A stretch of 64,000 nucleotides of DNA from Alphaproteobacteria bacterium. GTDB taxonomy: Bacteria; Pseudomonadota; Alphaproteobacteria; Thalassobaculales; Thalassobaculaceae. The stretch is taken from NCBI GenBank assembly GCA_024742275.1, contig JANSYS010000014.1:1-64000 (forward strand), written 5' to 3'. Every line of letters begins with the position of its first letter. Positions within the stretch are counted from its first letter, which is position 1. Position numbers and translations under genes: made by a program. Shown piece after piece: positions 23,683 to 33,216 of this stretch. A model generated the notes under the pieces. That model worked only from the letters and a program-made list of their open reading frames with translations. It searched no databases and was not told the origin of the DNA.

Positions 23683-26343
23683 CTAGGACAGGCCCTTGGA
23701 GGCGATTTCGTAGACATCCTTCGACAGATTGGGCTGCTGAACGATCCGGCGCAAGGCACGGGTCATGGCCGCCCCCCGCTCGCCGTCGAACCGGCGCCAG
23801 CGGACAAGCCCCTGGCTCAGCCGGGCAGCCACCTGCGGATTGATGCGGTCAACAGACAGTACCTCGTCGGCCAGAAACTCGTACCCGGAACCGTCGAGCG
23901 CGTGAAAGCGAACGGGATTGCCCATGGCGAACGCACCGACCAGGGCGCGCAGCCGGTTTGGATTGGTCCGGTCGAACCGCGGATGGCCCTGAAGTTCCTT
24001 CACCCGTGCGAGCGTTCCCGGCAGCGAGGATGACGCCTGCAGGCTGAACCACTTGTCGAGCACCAGCGGGTTCTCCTGCCATCGATCGTGGAACGCCTCC
24101 AGGGCTGCGGCGCGCTCTGAACAGTCCGTATCGTTCAGCGCCGCCAGCGCGCCCATCGTGTCGGTCATGGACGCGGAGCCTGCGACCTGCGCCGCAGCCC
24201 GCGCGATCCCCTCTGGACGACCGGACGCCACCATGTAGTGCAGCGCACGGTTCCGGAACGCCCGACGCCCCATGGCCGCCGTCGACAGATCGTCGGCGAC
24301 GGTGTCACGCGACAGCCGATCGTAAAGCTGCGACCAGATGTCGAAGAGTGTGTCGCCGAGCGTGGATATCGCCTGTTCGCGCGCGTCGTGGACCGCGTCG
24401 ACGTGCCAGATTTCCATCGCTTGTCCGAGCATGGACTCTCCCGGCAAAGCGAGAAGCTCGGCCAGAAAGGCGGGCTCCAGACGCTTGTCCTCCAACCCGT
24501 CCCGCGCGGCCTCGACGACCCGTGCGTCCAACGATGCCGGGCGACCGGCCCGCCGAGCCTCGGCCATCGCGAGGATCGACCGTGTCGACAGGGTCTGGAA
24601 CGCCTCCCAGCGAGAGAAAGGGTCGTCATCGTTGCCGGCGAGGAATGCCAGATCTGCATCGCTCCACCGAGCGCTCAACGTCACCGGCGCCGAGAATCCT
24701 CGGAGCAGAGACGGCACCGCACCCGGTGGCACGTCATCGAAGGTCACGCTCCGTTTGGCCTCGTCGAGCACCAGCACGGTCTCGTCGCCAACCTCCTGAC
24801 CGTCGACGGTGAGCGGTAGACGCTGGCCGTTATCGCCGATCAGGGCGGCCCGAACCGGGATAACGAGGGGCTGCTTGTCAGGCTGTCCGGGGGTGGGCCG
24901 TGTCTCCTGGGCGAGATCCAAGATCAGACGACGCGCGCCCTCGTCATACGTCCAGTCCACCGTCAGATTTGGCGTACCGGCCTGGGCGTACCATCGCTTG
25001 AACCGTGTGAGGTCAACGCCGGTTGCGTCCTGCATGGCGGCAACGAAATCATCGCAGGTTACGGCTTGGCCGTCGTGGCGCTCGACATACAGATCCATGC
25101 CCTTGCGGAAACCCTCCGGTCCCAACAGTTCGTGGATCATCCGCACCACCTCGGCCCCCTTCTCATAGACCGTTACGGTGTAGAAGTTATTGATTTCAAT
25201 ATAGCTCTCCGGCCTAACTGGGTGTGCTGTGGGGCCGCTGTCCTCGGGAAACTGCATGGCACGGAGCAGACGGACATCGCCCAAACGCTTGACGCCGCGG
25301 TCGTGGGTATCGGACGAGAACTCCTGGTCGCGAAAAACCGTCAAACCCTCTTTGAGAGAGAGTTGGAACCAGTCCCGGCAGGTGATCCGGTTGCCGGTCC
25401 AATTGTGGAAATACTCATGCGCGACGATCGCCTCGATGCGTTGGAAATCGGCGTCCGTTGCTGTAGAGAGATCCGCCAGGATAAACTTATCATTAAATAT
25501 ATTCAGACCCTTATTTTCCATTGCTCCCATATTAAATGAAGAAACGGCGACGATCATGAAGATGTCCAGATCGTATTCGAAGCCGTAGACCTCCTCATCC
25601 CAAGCCATCGACCGCTTGAGGGAATCCATGGCGTGACCGGTACGGCCCTGGTTGCCCGGCTCGACATAGATTTCCAGGACGACTTCACGGCCCGACCGGG
25701 TGGTGAAGTTGTCCCGATCGACCATCAGGTCTCCCGCCACCATGGCGAACAGGTATGCTGGCTTTGGGAACGGATCATGCCAAACCGCATAGTGGCGCCC
25801 GCCTTCGAGGTCGCCACTCTCGATCCGGTTGCCGTTGGACAGCAGCACCGGAAAGCGGTCTTTGTCAGCCTCGATCCGAACCGTGTAGACGGCCATCACA
25901 TCAGGGCGGTCGGGAAAGTAGGTGATCCGTCGGAAACCCTCGGCCTCGCATTGGGTGCAGTACATGCCCCCTGCCTTGTAAAGACCTTCCAAACGGGTGT
26001 TGTCCTGCGGCCTGATCCGGCCCTCTATCTCCAGGACGAAGCTGTCGCCGACGCCCAGGACAACGATCCCTTCCGGCATGCGTCGCCAATCACCGGGCTC
26101 GAGGACACGGCCGTCGAGAGTCAGCGACACGAGGCTCTGATCCTCACCGTCGAGATAGAGATCGGCCGGCCCTCTACCCGAGGCGGGATTGCGGCGACCG
26201 ACCAAACGGCTGCTGACCGTCGTCACATCATCGTCGAGCGCCAAGGTCAGGTCGATCGTGTCGATCAGGTGGCTCGGTGGAGTGTAGTCCTTGAGATGGA
26301 CGGTGGTTGGAACGGTGGTCGGAGCGGCGTCAGCGCGATCCAT
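23683..26343 (-). CDS. pepN: Aminopeptidase N (M1 family)
   Basis: PepN is a cytoplasmic zinc aminopeptidase that removes N-terminal residues in peptide turnover. The exopeptidase motif GAMEN is at residues ~273-277 and the zinc site HEYFHNW at ~309-315, with the third ligand Glu near 332 (LKEGLTVFRDQEF). The length (886 aa) matches the family, with a C-terminal helical domain. Codons over GAMEN and the following 20 residues (25481-25545) are about one quarter GC, unlike the rest of the gene. A GAGGACA ribosome site precedes the ATG. Confidence 0.97.
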   Translation of the reverse strand: MDRADAAPTTVPTTVHLKDYTPPSHLIDTIDLTLALDDDVTTVSSRLVGRRNPASGRGPADLYLDGEDQSLVSLTLDGRVLEPGDWRRMPEGIVVLGVGDSFVLEIEGRIRPQDNTRLEGLYKAGGMYCTQCEAEGFRRITYFPDRPDVMAVYTVRIEADKDRFPVLLSNGNRIESGDLEGGRHYAVWHDPFPKPAYLFAMVAGDLMVDRDNFTTRSGREVVLEIYVEPGNQGRTGHAMDSLKRSMAWDEEVYGFEYDLDIFMIVAVSSFNMGAMENKGLNIFNDKFILADLSTATDADFQRIEAIVAHEYFHNWTGNRITCRDWFQLSLKEGLTVFRDQEFSSDTHDRGVKRLGDVRLLRAMQFPEDSGPTAHPVRPESYIEINNFYTVTVYEKGAEVVRMIHELLGPEGFRKGMDLYVERHDGQAVTCDDFVAAMQDATGVDLTRFKRWYAQAGTPNLTVDWTYDEGARRLILDLAQETRPTPGQPDKQPLVIPVRAALIGDNGQRLPLTVDGQEVGDETVLVLDEAKRSVTFDDVPPGAVPSLLRGFSAPVTLSARWSDADLAFLAGNDDDPFSRWEAFQTLSTRSILAMAEARRAGRPASLDARVVEAARDGLEDKRLEPAFLAELLALPGESMLGQAMEIWHVDAVHDAREQAISTLGDTLFDIWSQLYDRLSRDTVADDLSTAAMGRRAFRNRALHYMVASGRPEGIARAAAQVAGSASMTDTMGALAALNDTDCSERAAALEAFHDRWQENPLVLDKWFSLQASSSLPGTLARVKELQGHPRFDRTNPNRLRALVGAFAMGNPVRFHALDGSGYEFLADEVLSVDRINPQVAARLSQGLVRWRRFDGERGAAMTRALRRIVQQPNLSKDVYEIASKGLS

Positions 26344-26431
26344 GGATGTCCTCTGTTCTGCCCGGACCCGATCGGTCGTCCGGATATGGGGATGTGTCAG
26401 TATCGTATGGGACAGAGGTGGGGCGACAGGG

Positions 26432-27208
26432 TCAGTTTGCCATCCATCCGCCGTCTACCATCAGGTTCTCGCCGGTGATGTAGGTGGCCTCGTCGCTGGC
26501 GAGAAAAAGGACGGCATTGGCAACGTCCAGGGGACGCCCAAGGCGCGGCCATGGCGTCCGCGAATGGGAATACTCCAACATCTCCGGCGCGATCGCCCGC
26601 CCGGTTTTACCGGTCAGAATTTTGCCTGGTGCAACCGCATTGCAGACGATCCCATGCTCGGCGTAGTCGCCCGCTATCTGTCGCGTCATGTAGACCACAG
26701 CCGCCTTGCCGACGCCGTAGACGAAGTCGTGCGGCGCCCGGATCATCCCGTGCTGGGATGAGATGTTGACGATGCGGCCGCGCACCTCTCCATCTCCCAA
26801 CGGCGCCTGCCCCATCATTTGGCGGACGGCGGCCCTGCATCCAAGGAACACCCCTTTTGCGTTGACCGCCATGACCCGATCGAAATCCGCCTCCGACGTC
26901 TCGTGCAGGGGAGTATCGGTTCCGATCGCCGCGTTGTTCACGATGATATCGAGCCTGCCGCCGAGCGCCACGGCTCTGGCGACGGCCTTCTCCAGGTCGG
27001 TCGCCCGGGTGACGTCGCAGGTCAGGAATTCGGCGCGCCCGCCCGCGGCGCGGATCGCCTCGACGGTCGGCACGCCACCCTCGCGCGGCTCTTCGGTGAG
27101 GTCGGCAACGATGACAGACGCCCCCTCCTCGGCGAAACGCAAGGCGATCGCCTTTCCGATTCCCCCGGCGGCACCGGTGACGATGGCGGTTCGATCGGCG
27201 AGGCGCAT
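26432..27208 (-). CDS. SDR-family NAD(P)-dependent oxidoreductase
   Basis: The classical short-chain dehydrogenase layout is clear: cofactor-binding TGAAGGIGKAIA near residue 12, DIIVNNAAIG near residue 88, the catalytic Ser in VNISSQHGM near residue 145 and Tyr-Lys in YGVGKAAVVYM near residue 158. Start 27208 follows AAAGGGAG; the upstream in-frame sequence has no SDR likeness. It is the last gene of the run from the LIV transporter genes, 71 bases after the ThDP enzyme, and likely handles an alcohol or ketone in that pathway. Confidence 0.88.
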   Translation of the reverse strand: MRLADRTAIVTGAAGGIGKAIALRFAEEGASVIVADLTEEPREGGVPTVEAIRAAGGRAEFLTCDVTRATDLEKAVARAVALGGRLDIIVNNAAIGTDTPLHETSEADFDRVMAVNAKGVFLGCRAAVRQMMGQAPLGDGEVRGRIVNISSQHGMIRAPHDFVYGVGKAAVVYMTRQIAGDYAEHGIVCNAVAPGKILTGKTGRAIAPEMLEYSHSRTPWPRLGRPLDVANAVLFLASDEATYITGENLMVDGGWMAN

Positions 27209-27279
27209 GGCGCTCCCTTTCTTCATATCCCGCGGATGCCGGTCAGAGATACCCGACCGACTGACCAAATCGTCCGTGC

Positions 27280-28986
27280 CTAGCGTCCGTCCGCCAGAGC
27301 CGTTTCCCGAATAGCGCTCAAGGATTTGGCTATGGTGAGAGCCTCCGGGTCGACCTGGATTTCGATCAGCGCGGGCGTCCCGGCCGCTCTCGCACGTTCG
27401 AACGCCGGAGCGAAATCGGCCGTCCGGGTCACCGTCTCGCCGTGGGCGCCGTAAGCGCGCGCCAGGGCTGCGAAGTCCGGATTCTTCAATCCGGTGGCGC
27501 TGACCCGGCCCGGATACTCCCGCTCCTGATGCATGCGGATGGTCCCGTACATGCCGTTGTTCACGACGATGAAGATCGTGTTCACGCCATACTGCACGGC
27601 GGTCGCCAGTTCTTGGCCGTGCATCATGTAGCAGCCGTCGCCATTCACCGACACGACTGTACGATCGGGATGAACCAGCTTCGCCGCGACTCCGGCGGGA
27701 ACGCCGTATCCCATAGAACCGCAGGTCGGCGCCAGACAGGTCCGCCAGCCCTTATAGGCATAGTACCGATGGATCCAGGTCGCATAGTTCCCGGCGCCGT
27801 TGGTGACGATCGTGTCGTCGGGAAGCGCCTCGTCCAGGTATTTCACGATTTCCGCCATCTGCACGTCGCCTGGCCCGTGGATCACGGTGCGCGTCGCCGC
27901 GTACTCCTCTCGTGCCAGCGTGGTGTCGGCGGCCCAAGCCGTACTGTCCACCGGATCCATGGCGGCCGCCGCCTTGAAGAAACTCCGCTGGCTGGCGTTG
28001 ATCAGCAGGTCGCCCTGGTAGACCTGGCCGAGTTCGTCCGAGCCGGCGTGAACATGGACCAGGCCCTGGCGCGGGCGCGGAATGTCGAGCAGCGAGTAGC
28101 CGCTCGTCGTCATCTCGCCGAGACGGGACCCGACGACGATCAGCAGGTCGGACTCGCGCACCCGCGCGCCGAGCTTCGGGTCGATGCCGATACCGACATG
28201 ACCGACATAGTTGGGATGCCGGTTGTCGAGGTAATCCTGGCAGCGGAAGGAAGCGCCGACCGGCAGGTTGTTGGCCGCCGCGAACTTCGCCAGGTCGGCC
28301 GCGACGCCGGCGTCCCAGCCGCCGCCGCCGACGATTACCAGCGGCTTGCGGGCCTTGGCCAGCAGATCCCGGAACCGGACCATGTCCTCCGCGCCCGGAT
28401 GGGCCTCGGTCCGCTTGTAGGCATCGAAGTCGCCGGTCTCCGCCCGCTCGGTCAGCATGTCCTCCGGCAGCGCCAGAACCACCGGCCCGGGACGGCCCGA
28501 CGTAGCGACGTGGAAGGCGCGGCTGACATACTCGGGAATGCGGGCGGGGTCGTCGATCTGCGCGACCCACTTGGCCATCTGGCCGAACATGCGGCGGTAG
28601 TCGAGCTCCTGGAACGCCTCGCGGTCGAACATCTCGCGGCCGACCTGGCCTACCAACAGGATCATTGGCGTGCTGTCCTGCATGGCGATGTGGACGCCGG
28701 CGCTCGCGTTGGTCGCGCCAGGGCCGCGGGTCACCATGCAGATGCCGGGCTTGCCTGTCAGTTTACCATAGGCCTCCGCCATCATCGCCGCACCGCCTTC
28801 CTGCCGGCAGACGATCGTCTTGATCTCGGGCGCGTCGACCAGTCCGTCGAGCACGGCGAGGTAGCTTTCGCCCGGAACAGCGAAGGCCAGATCGGCGCCG
28901 TGGACGCGCAGGCTCTCGACCAGGATATGGCCGCCGATCTTGCCGGCGTTGCGTCGCTGCTCAGTGCTCGATGGGTTCGTCGACAT
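27280..28986 (-). CDS. Thiamine-diphosphate enzyme, acetolactate synthase-like
   Basis: The protein (568 aa) is a member of the ALS/pyruvate-oxidase-like ThDP family. The catalytic Glu is in VCRQEGGAAMMAEAYG near residue 55, followed by TRGPGATNASAGV. The ThDP/Mg motif is NGDG...NNGMYG near residues 440-470. Biosynthetic ALS normally pairs with a small subunit, which is absent here. Context with an ABC importer, an SDR and a divergent aldehyde dehydrogenase suggests decarboxylation of a 2-oxo acid in catabolism (inference). The start overlaps the cupin gene by 26 bases. Confidence 0.87.
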   Translation of the reverse strand: MSTNPSSTEQRRNAGKIGGHILVESLRVHGADLAFAVPGESYLAVLDGLVDAPEIKTIVCRQEGGAAMMAEAYGKLTGKPGICMVTRGPGATNASAGVHIAMQDSTPMILLVGQVGREMFDREAFQELDYRRMFGQMAKWVAQIDDPARIPEYVSRAFHVATSGRPGPVVLALPEDMLTERAETGDFDAYKRTEAHPGAEDMVRFRDLLAKARKPLVIVGGGGWDAGVAADLAKFAAANNLPVGASFRCQDYLDNRHPNYVGHVGIGIDPKLGARVRESDLLIVVGSRLGEMTTSGYSLLDIPRPRQGLVHVHAGSDELGQVYQGDLLINASQRSFFKAAAAMDPVDSTAWAADTTLAREEYAATRTVIHGPGDVQMAEIVKYLDEALPDDTIVTNGAGNYATWIHRYYAYKGWRTCLAPTCGSMGYGVPAGVAAKLVHPDRTVVSVNGDGCYMMHGQELATAVQYGVNTIFIVVNNGMYGTIRMHQEREYPGRVSATGLKNPDFAALARAYGAHGETVTRTADFAPAFERARAAGTPALIEIQVDPEALTIAKSLSAIRETALADGR

Positions 28987-29632
28987 AATGCTGGTACCGC
29001 TGTGACTTTGGTTTATCGATGTCGTCCGGATCGACGTATTGTATCGAGCTCTTACCACGCAGCTCCGCGGGCAGCACCATCACCCGGACGAACTTGGTGC
29101 ATCGCTCCGAACAGGCCTTGGCGACGACGGGCTCAGGCCCCGGTTCGAACCAGGCTTCCCCCGGCCGATACTCCTTCGCTCCGCCGTCCGTCTCGATCCG
29201 TAGCTTGCCTTCGCGCAGACATCGGATTCCGGGACCCTGATGAACATGGGCGAAGGCGTGACCGCCCATCGGAAATTTAACCGCATCGCAACGCAGGATC
29301 CAATCGGTGGCCGGATCGGGGCCGTCCAACTCGGACTCGAGCGTGAGCTCGGACGATACGCCGGTGCCCGCGGCCAGCTTGACCGGTGAGTCTGTATCAG
29401 CCAGTTCGTATCGCCAAATCACAGCGCCCGCGTCTCCGGCACGCACCTCGACCGATCCGGATCCGAACCACGCCCTGTCCTCGCCAACCGTTTCCTCCTG
29501 CTGCCCAGCGACCGAAAACGATCCTTCATGGCAGTACAGCACCCGATTGAGGGCGGGCAGCGGTTCGAAATACTTCGCCCCCGGCGCCAGCCGATCGACG
29601 ATGTGGCGGAGTCTGTACCCCGTTCTCGACAT
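28961..29632 (-). CDS. Two-domain cupin protein
   Basis: The 223-residue product has two beta-barrel stretches, the first around residues 20-90 (LYCHEGSFSVAGQQEE) and the second with KFPMGGHAFAHVHQGPGIRC near residue 120, where His residues sit as cupin metal ligands, and KEYRPGEAWFEPGPEPVVAK as the second motif. Start 29632 is supported by GGGGAGG at proper spacing. Cupins bind metals and act as isomerases, dioxygenases or sensors. It is cotranscribed between the ABC transporter genes and the ThDP enzyme; its reaction is unknown. Confidence 0.75.
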   Translation of the reverse strand: MSRTGYRLRHIVDRLAPGAKYFEPLPALNRVLYCHEGSFSVAGQQEETVGEDRAWFGSGSVEVRAGDAGAVIWRYELADTDSPVKLAAGTGVSSELTLESELDGPDPATDWILRCDAVKFPMGGHAFAHVHQGPGIRCLREGKLRIETDGGAKEYRPGEAWFEPGPEPVVAKACSERCTKFVRVMVLPAELRGKSSIQYVDPDDIDKPKSQRYQHYVDEPIEH

Positions 29633-29667
29633 CGCAACCTCCCCGAGACCCTTTGGGTCTTCTTGTT

Positions 29668-30315
29668 TCATCCCTGTTCCTGCACGCTCCCTCTCTCGAT
29701 GACATAGCTGCGATCGAGGAGTCCGCGCAGATGCGTATCGTTGGACTCGGCGATGAGGACCGACAACCCCTCTTGTTTCAAATCCGATAGAACATCGACC
29801 ATCCGCCTAGCCAGAACCGGAGCGATACCCTCCGTCGGTTCGTCCAGCAGAAGCATCCGTTCACCCACCATCAGGGCACGCGCCAACGCCACCAGCTTCT
29901 GCTGGCCGCCGGACAGGCTTGTCGACGGACGCCCGCGGAATTCCTCGGCTTCCGGGATCAGCTTGTAGACCCAGGCGAGTCGATCCTCGGCATAGGGAAT
30001 GTCCGTCGACCAAACCGGAAGCAGGATGTTCTCTTCGGCGGTCAACGCGGGCACCAGCTTGCGGTCTTCCGGCATGTAACCAATTCCGAAATGCGCACGC
30101 TTGAAGTCGGGCACCTTTACCAGATCGTGATGATCGAAGCCGATGCTGCCGGCCGACGCCTTGAGCGTCCCCATGACGCTGCGCATGAACGTCGTCTTGC
30201 CGGCGCCGTTGCGTCCGATCAGTCCGCACATGGCGCCGGTCGGCACTGAAAGCGAAACCTGCCGCAGGATCGGAATGGGACCGATGTCGACGTCGAGCCC
30301 CTTTACCTCAAGCAT
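29668..30315 (-). CDS. livF: LIV-type ABC transporter ATPase, LivF-like
   Basis: The ATPase has Walker A GRNGAGKTT near residue 37, the Q-loop in GIGYMPEDRKLVP, the signature LSGGQQKLVALARAL and Walker B MLLLDEPTEGI. The length of 215 aa is slightly short for LivF. Start 30315 is chosen because conserved MLEVKGLDVDIG begins there; it overlaps the end of livG by 8 bases. The energised importer is of the branched-chain-amino-acid class, but such systems carry many other substrates. Confidence 0.9.
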   Translation of the reverse strand: MLEVKGLDVDIGPIPILRQVSLSVPTGAMCGLIGRNGAGKTTFMRSVMGTLKASAGSIGFDHHDLVKVPDFKRAHFGIGYMPEDRKLVPALTAEENILLPVWSTDIPYAEDRLAWVYKLIPEAEEFRGRPSTSLSGGQQKLVALARALMVGERMLLLDEPTEGIAPVLARRMVDVLSDLKQEGLSVLIAESNDTHLRGLLDRSYVIERGSVQEQG

Positions 30316-31144
30316 CGCGCGTCTCCCCCTGCCCGGCTTCCAGGCGCTCTGCCGGCGGCCGGTTCGCGGCAGCACGGTCTCGCATCATCTGGCCCTGCGG
30401 TTCGTCGCCGATTACGAATTCGATCACCTTAGGATCGACCAGCGCCTCGCCCGGCGGCGCGTCGCAGATGATCTCACCCTGATAGAATGCCAGCACCCGG
30501 CCGACGTACCGTTCCACGATTTCCATATCGTGCTCCACGAACAGCACCGTCACCCCGTCCTCCTTCAGGGCGGACATGACAATGTCCATCAAACCGAACT
30601 TTTCCTCGACGGAGATACCGGACGTCGGCTCGTCCAAAAGGAGGATCTTCGGCTGCGCCACCATTGCCATCGCGATATCGAGCAACTTTCGAATGCCCTG
30701 GGACAAGGTGCTCGCCACCTGATCGCGATAGTCGTAGATCTGGTAGCGCCTCAGGATGGCCTCGGCCCGCGCCTCCCGTTCCGTAAGCCGCAGCGGCCGC
30801 AGAACCCCGAGCCCATGACTGTCGGCGATGCCGAGCGCGATCATAAGGTTGTCGAACACCGTCGCGGTCATGAAGACCTGAGCGACCTGAAACGACCGGC
30901 AAATCCCGAGACGGGTGATCCGGCGCGGGGCCAGGCCAGTGATGTCTTTGCCGTCAAACCGGACCGTCCCGGATGTCGGCGGCAGCCACCCGGTCACCAT
31001 GTTCACGAAAGTCGTCTTCCCCGCCCCGTTCGCACCGATGATTCCGACGATCTCGTTCTTGGCGACGGCGACATTGATGTCCTTTGCCGCCGTTACCGCT
31101 CCGAAGGTCTTATTCAGATTGCTCGCTTGGAGAATGGCGGTCAT
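30308..31144 (-). CDS. livG: LIV-type ABC transporter ATPase, LivG-like
   Basis: Walker A GANGAGKTT is near residue 40, the signature LSQGIRKLLDIAMAM near residue 153 and Walker B KILLLDEPTSGIS near residue 172. The signature Gly-Gly is Gln-Gly, a common variant in LivG-like proteins. Start 31144 overlaps the livM stop as ATGA and matches the family start; upstream in-frame sequence only reads through the livM tandem repeat in another frame. 278 aa. Confidence 0.9.
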   Translation of the reverse strand: MTAILQASNLNKTFGAVTAAKDINVAVAKNEIVGIIGANGAGKTTFVNMVTGWLPPTSGTVRFDGKDITGLAPRRITRLGICRSFQVAQVFMTATVFDNLMIALGIADSHGLGVLRPLRLTEREARAEAILRRYQIYDYRDQVASTLSQGIRKLLDIAMAMVAQPKILLLDEPTSGISVEEKFGLMDIVMSALKEDGVTVLFVEHDMEIVERYVGRVLAFYQGEIICDAPPGEALVDPKVIEFVIGDEPQGQMMRDRAAANRPPAERLEAGQGETRDA

Positions 31145-32172
31145 CGGCCAGCCTCCCCCGCAGATGTCCCAGCGGTTGTCCCAGCGGTCGTCCCAGCGGT
31201 CGTCCCGCGCTGCCCGGTCTTCCGTCCTCCGCCGATCCTGGCAATCAACGACCAGAGACCGCCCGGCAGGAAGAAGATCACCACCAGGAGCGTGCCTCCG
31301 ACGATAAGCTGCCAAGCATAGGGCACGAGTTCGAAGGCATAGGTTCGCAAGAGCTCGAAAACCAGCGACCCGATGAACGGCGCCGCCACGCTGCCGGGGC
31401 CGGCCAGGACCGTGACGAAGACAAGCTCACCGGAGACTGTCCAGTTCACCATGGACTCCGGGTCCACCTGGCCGAGGGCGAGCGCGGTAAACCCACCTGC
31501 CAGACCGGTGAGAGCCGCCGACATCACGTACTTCCCGTGGATCGCCTGGGCGACGGAATAGCCGAGATACTCGACCCGAATCTCGTTGTCGCGCACCGCC
31601 GTCGTCAGGCTTCCCAGGACCGACCCGAGATAGCGGTGAACCAGTACCGAGGCGATCCAGCCGATCGCGCAGATGCCGAGGAACAGCGACGTGAGCTTTG
31701 CGGTGGAGTCGTCCGTGCCCATGCCGAAGAGAGTCGGCTGCTCCACGCTGAACCCATCCGTGGAGCCGAGCGCCTCCGTCTTCACCAGAATGCCGAACAG
31801 AACCATCGAGAACGCCAGATTCAGCATGGCGAAGAATATTTCACGGTACTTGCGGATGACGAAACCCAGCCCGAAACCGACCACCGACGCCACAAGCGCC
31901 GCCGCCGGCAGCGTGATCAAGACCTCCGTGATCCCGAGATCCTTGCCCAAAAGGGCGACGGTATAAGCGCCCAGGCCGAAATAGAGTGCATGGCCGAACG
32001 AGATGAGCCCCGTACGCCACAGCACCAGAAGGCCGAGAACCGCCAGCGCACGGGAAAATGCGATGAGGATCTGGCTCATCAGCCAGTCCGGCAGGACGAG
32101 AACGCCCAGGATCGCGACGGAGGCGAAACCGATGGTCAAGCCTGCAGTGGTCCGGTCCATGAACTGTGCCAT
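31141..32172 (-). CDS. livM: LIV-type ABC transporter permease, LivM-like
   Basis: This is an inner-membrane protein with eight to ten hydrophobic segments and the family motifs GLISFGHALYFGLGAYT near residue 56 and the EAA-like LTTAVRDNEIRVEYLGYSV near residue 190. The C-terminus carries an unusual TTAGTTAGTTAGT tail encoded by a 12-bp tandem repeat. It lies 10 bases downstream of livH and overlaps livG by ATGA. Confidence 0.9.
   Translation of the reverse strand: MAQFMDRTTAGLTIGFASVAILGVLVLPDWLMSQILIAFSRALAVLGLLVLWRTGLISFGHALYFGLGAYTVALLGKDLGITEVLITLPAAALVASVVGFGLGFVIRKYREIFFAMLNLAFSMVLFGILVKTEALGSTDGFSVEQPTLFGMGTDDSTAKLTSLFLGICAIGWIASVLVHRYLGSVLGSLTTAVRDNEIRVEYLGYSVAQAIHGKYVMSAALTGLAGGFTALALGQVDPESMVNWTVSGELVFVTVLAGPGSVAAPFIGSLVFELLRTYAFELVPYAWQLIVGGTLLVVIFFLPGGLWSLIARIGGGRKTGQRGTTAGTTAGTTAGTSAGEAGR
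31166..31205. repeat. 12-bp tandem repeat in the livM 3' end
   Basis: Units GTCCCAGCGGTT, GTCCCAGCGGTC and GTCCCAGCGGTC follow each other at 31166-31201, with a partial fourth. The unit length is a multiple of three, so changes in copy number would alter the length of the Thr-Ala-Gly tail of LivM without a frameshift. Confidence 0.7.
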
Positions 32173-32182
32173 TCGCCGCCCC

Positions 32183-33079
32183 TCAGATCTTGCGCGCTTT
32201 GGCGGGGGCGAAAAGCCCCTCGGGCCGGAAGATCAGCACCGCCGCCATGACTGCGTACACCACGAACAGCTCGATCTCCGGCCATTGGAGAACAGCGTAG
32301 GCCCGCAGCATTCCGACCATCAGCGCGCCGATAGCCGCGCCGGCGATGCTTCCCATTCCGCCGATCACAACGACCGCGAATGACAAAACGATCACCTCAA
32401 CACCGAAGCCCGGCGAGACGGAAATCGTCGGCGCGATGTAGGCACCACCGAGCGCGCCGAGAATGGCACCGGCCAGGAAGACGACGTAGAAGACGCGCTT
32501 CACGTTGACGCCCATGGCAACGGCAAGCTCGCTGTCGAAAATGATGGCCGACACCACCTTGCCCCAATGGGTCCGGTTTAGAACCAACCAGGAGATCAGG
32601 CCGACCACGAGGCTCAGCGCGATCATGGTGAGTTTGTATCCGTCCTGATAGATCCCGCCGATCTGAACCCCGGGGATCGCCAGGGTGGGCTGGAAGGCGA
32701 AGTACGGATCCACACCGAACACCAACAGGATGACGTCCTCCAGCACAAGAAACAGGCCGAAGGTGGCCAGCACGATGATCACCTCGTCGCGGCCGTACAG
32801 ATTCCGGATGATGGTGCGTTCAATCGCGGAACCGAGCACGACGCCAACCACGAGCGCGGCGATCGGGATCGCGATCATCGTCCCGATGTCAGAGACGCCC
32901 ATGACCGAGAATTCGCCGATCAGAAAGGCGCAGGAATACGCGCCCCAGGCAAAAAACGCCCCATGGGCGACATTCAGGATCTTCAGCACGCCGAAAATGA
33001 TCGTCAGGCCGAGCGAGACGATAAACAGATACGAAGCGTAGCCCAATCCTTCGACCAGGATCGTGAGAACTAGGTCCAT
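32183..33079 (-). CDS. livH: LIV-type ABC transporter permease, LivH-like
   Basis: The protein (298 aa) has eight predicted membrane helices and typical motifs: LGLTIIFGVLKILNVAHGAF near residue 22, and MGVNVKRVFYVVFLAGAILG near residue 190, followed by VVIGGMGSIAGAAIGAL. It forms the permease pair with LivM. The substrate-binding protein gene ends 137 bases upstream. Confidence 0.9.
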   Translation of the reverse strand: MDLVLTILVEGLGYASYLFIVSLGLTIIFGVLKILNVAHGAFFAWGAYSCAFLIGEFSVMGVSDIGTMIAIPIAALVVGVVLGSAIERTIIRNLYGRDEVIIVLATFGLFLVLEDVILLVFGVDPYFAFQPTLAIPGVQIGGIYQDGYKLTMIALSLVVGLISWLVLNRTHWGKVVSAIIFDSELAVAMGVNVKRVFYVVFLAGAILGALGGAYIAPTISVSPGFGVEVIVLSFAVVVIGGMGSIAGAAIGALMVGMLRAYAVLQWPEIELFVVYAVMAAVLIFRPEGLFAPAKARKI

Positions 33080-33216
33080 ATGACTTTCCCAGCCGGTCGG
33101 GCACGGGAAACCCGAGCCGGCGGTGAGGAGATAAAGGAATCAACGAACGAGTGACGGCGCCGGGCGCCGCCACTCAGCCGTTTTCGACCGCGATGTGGGG
33201 TCAGCACTGACTCACG

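Noticed and set aside
30900-32200. Long open frame on the plus strand opposite livG/livM, with repeated Val-Pro-Ala
   Set aside because: It is the antisense reading of the livM tandem repeat and GC-rich codons; the opposite strand carries complete, family-matched transporter genes.
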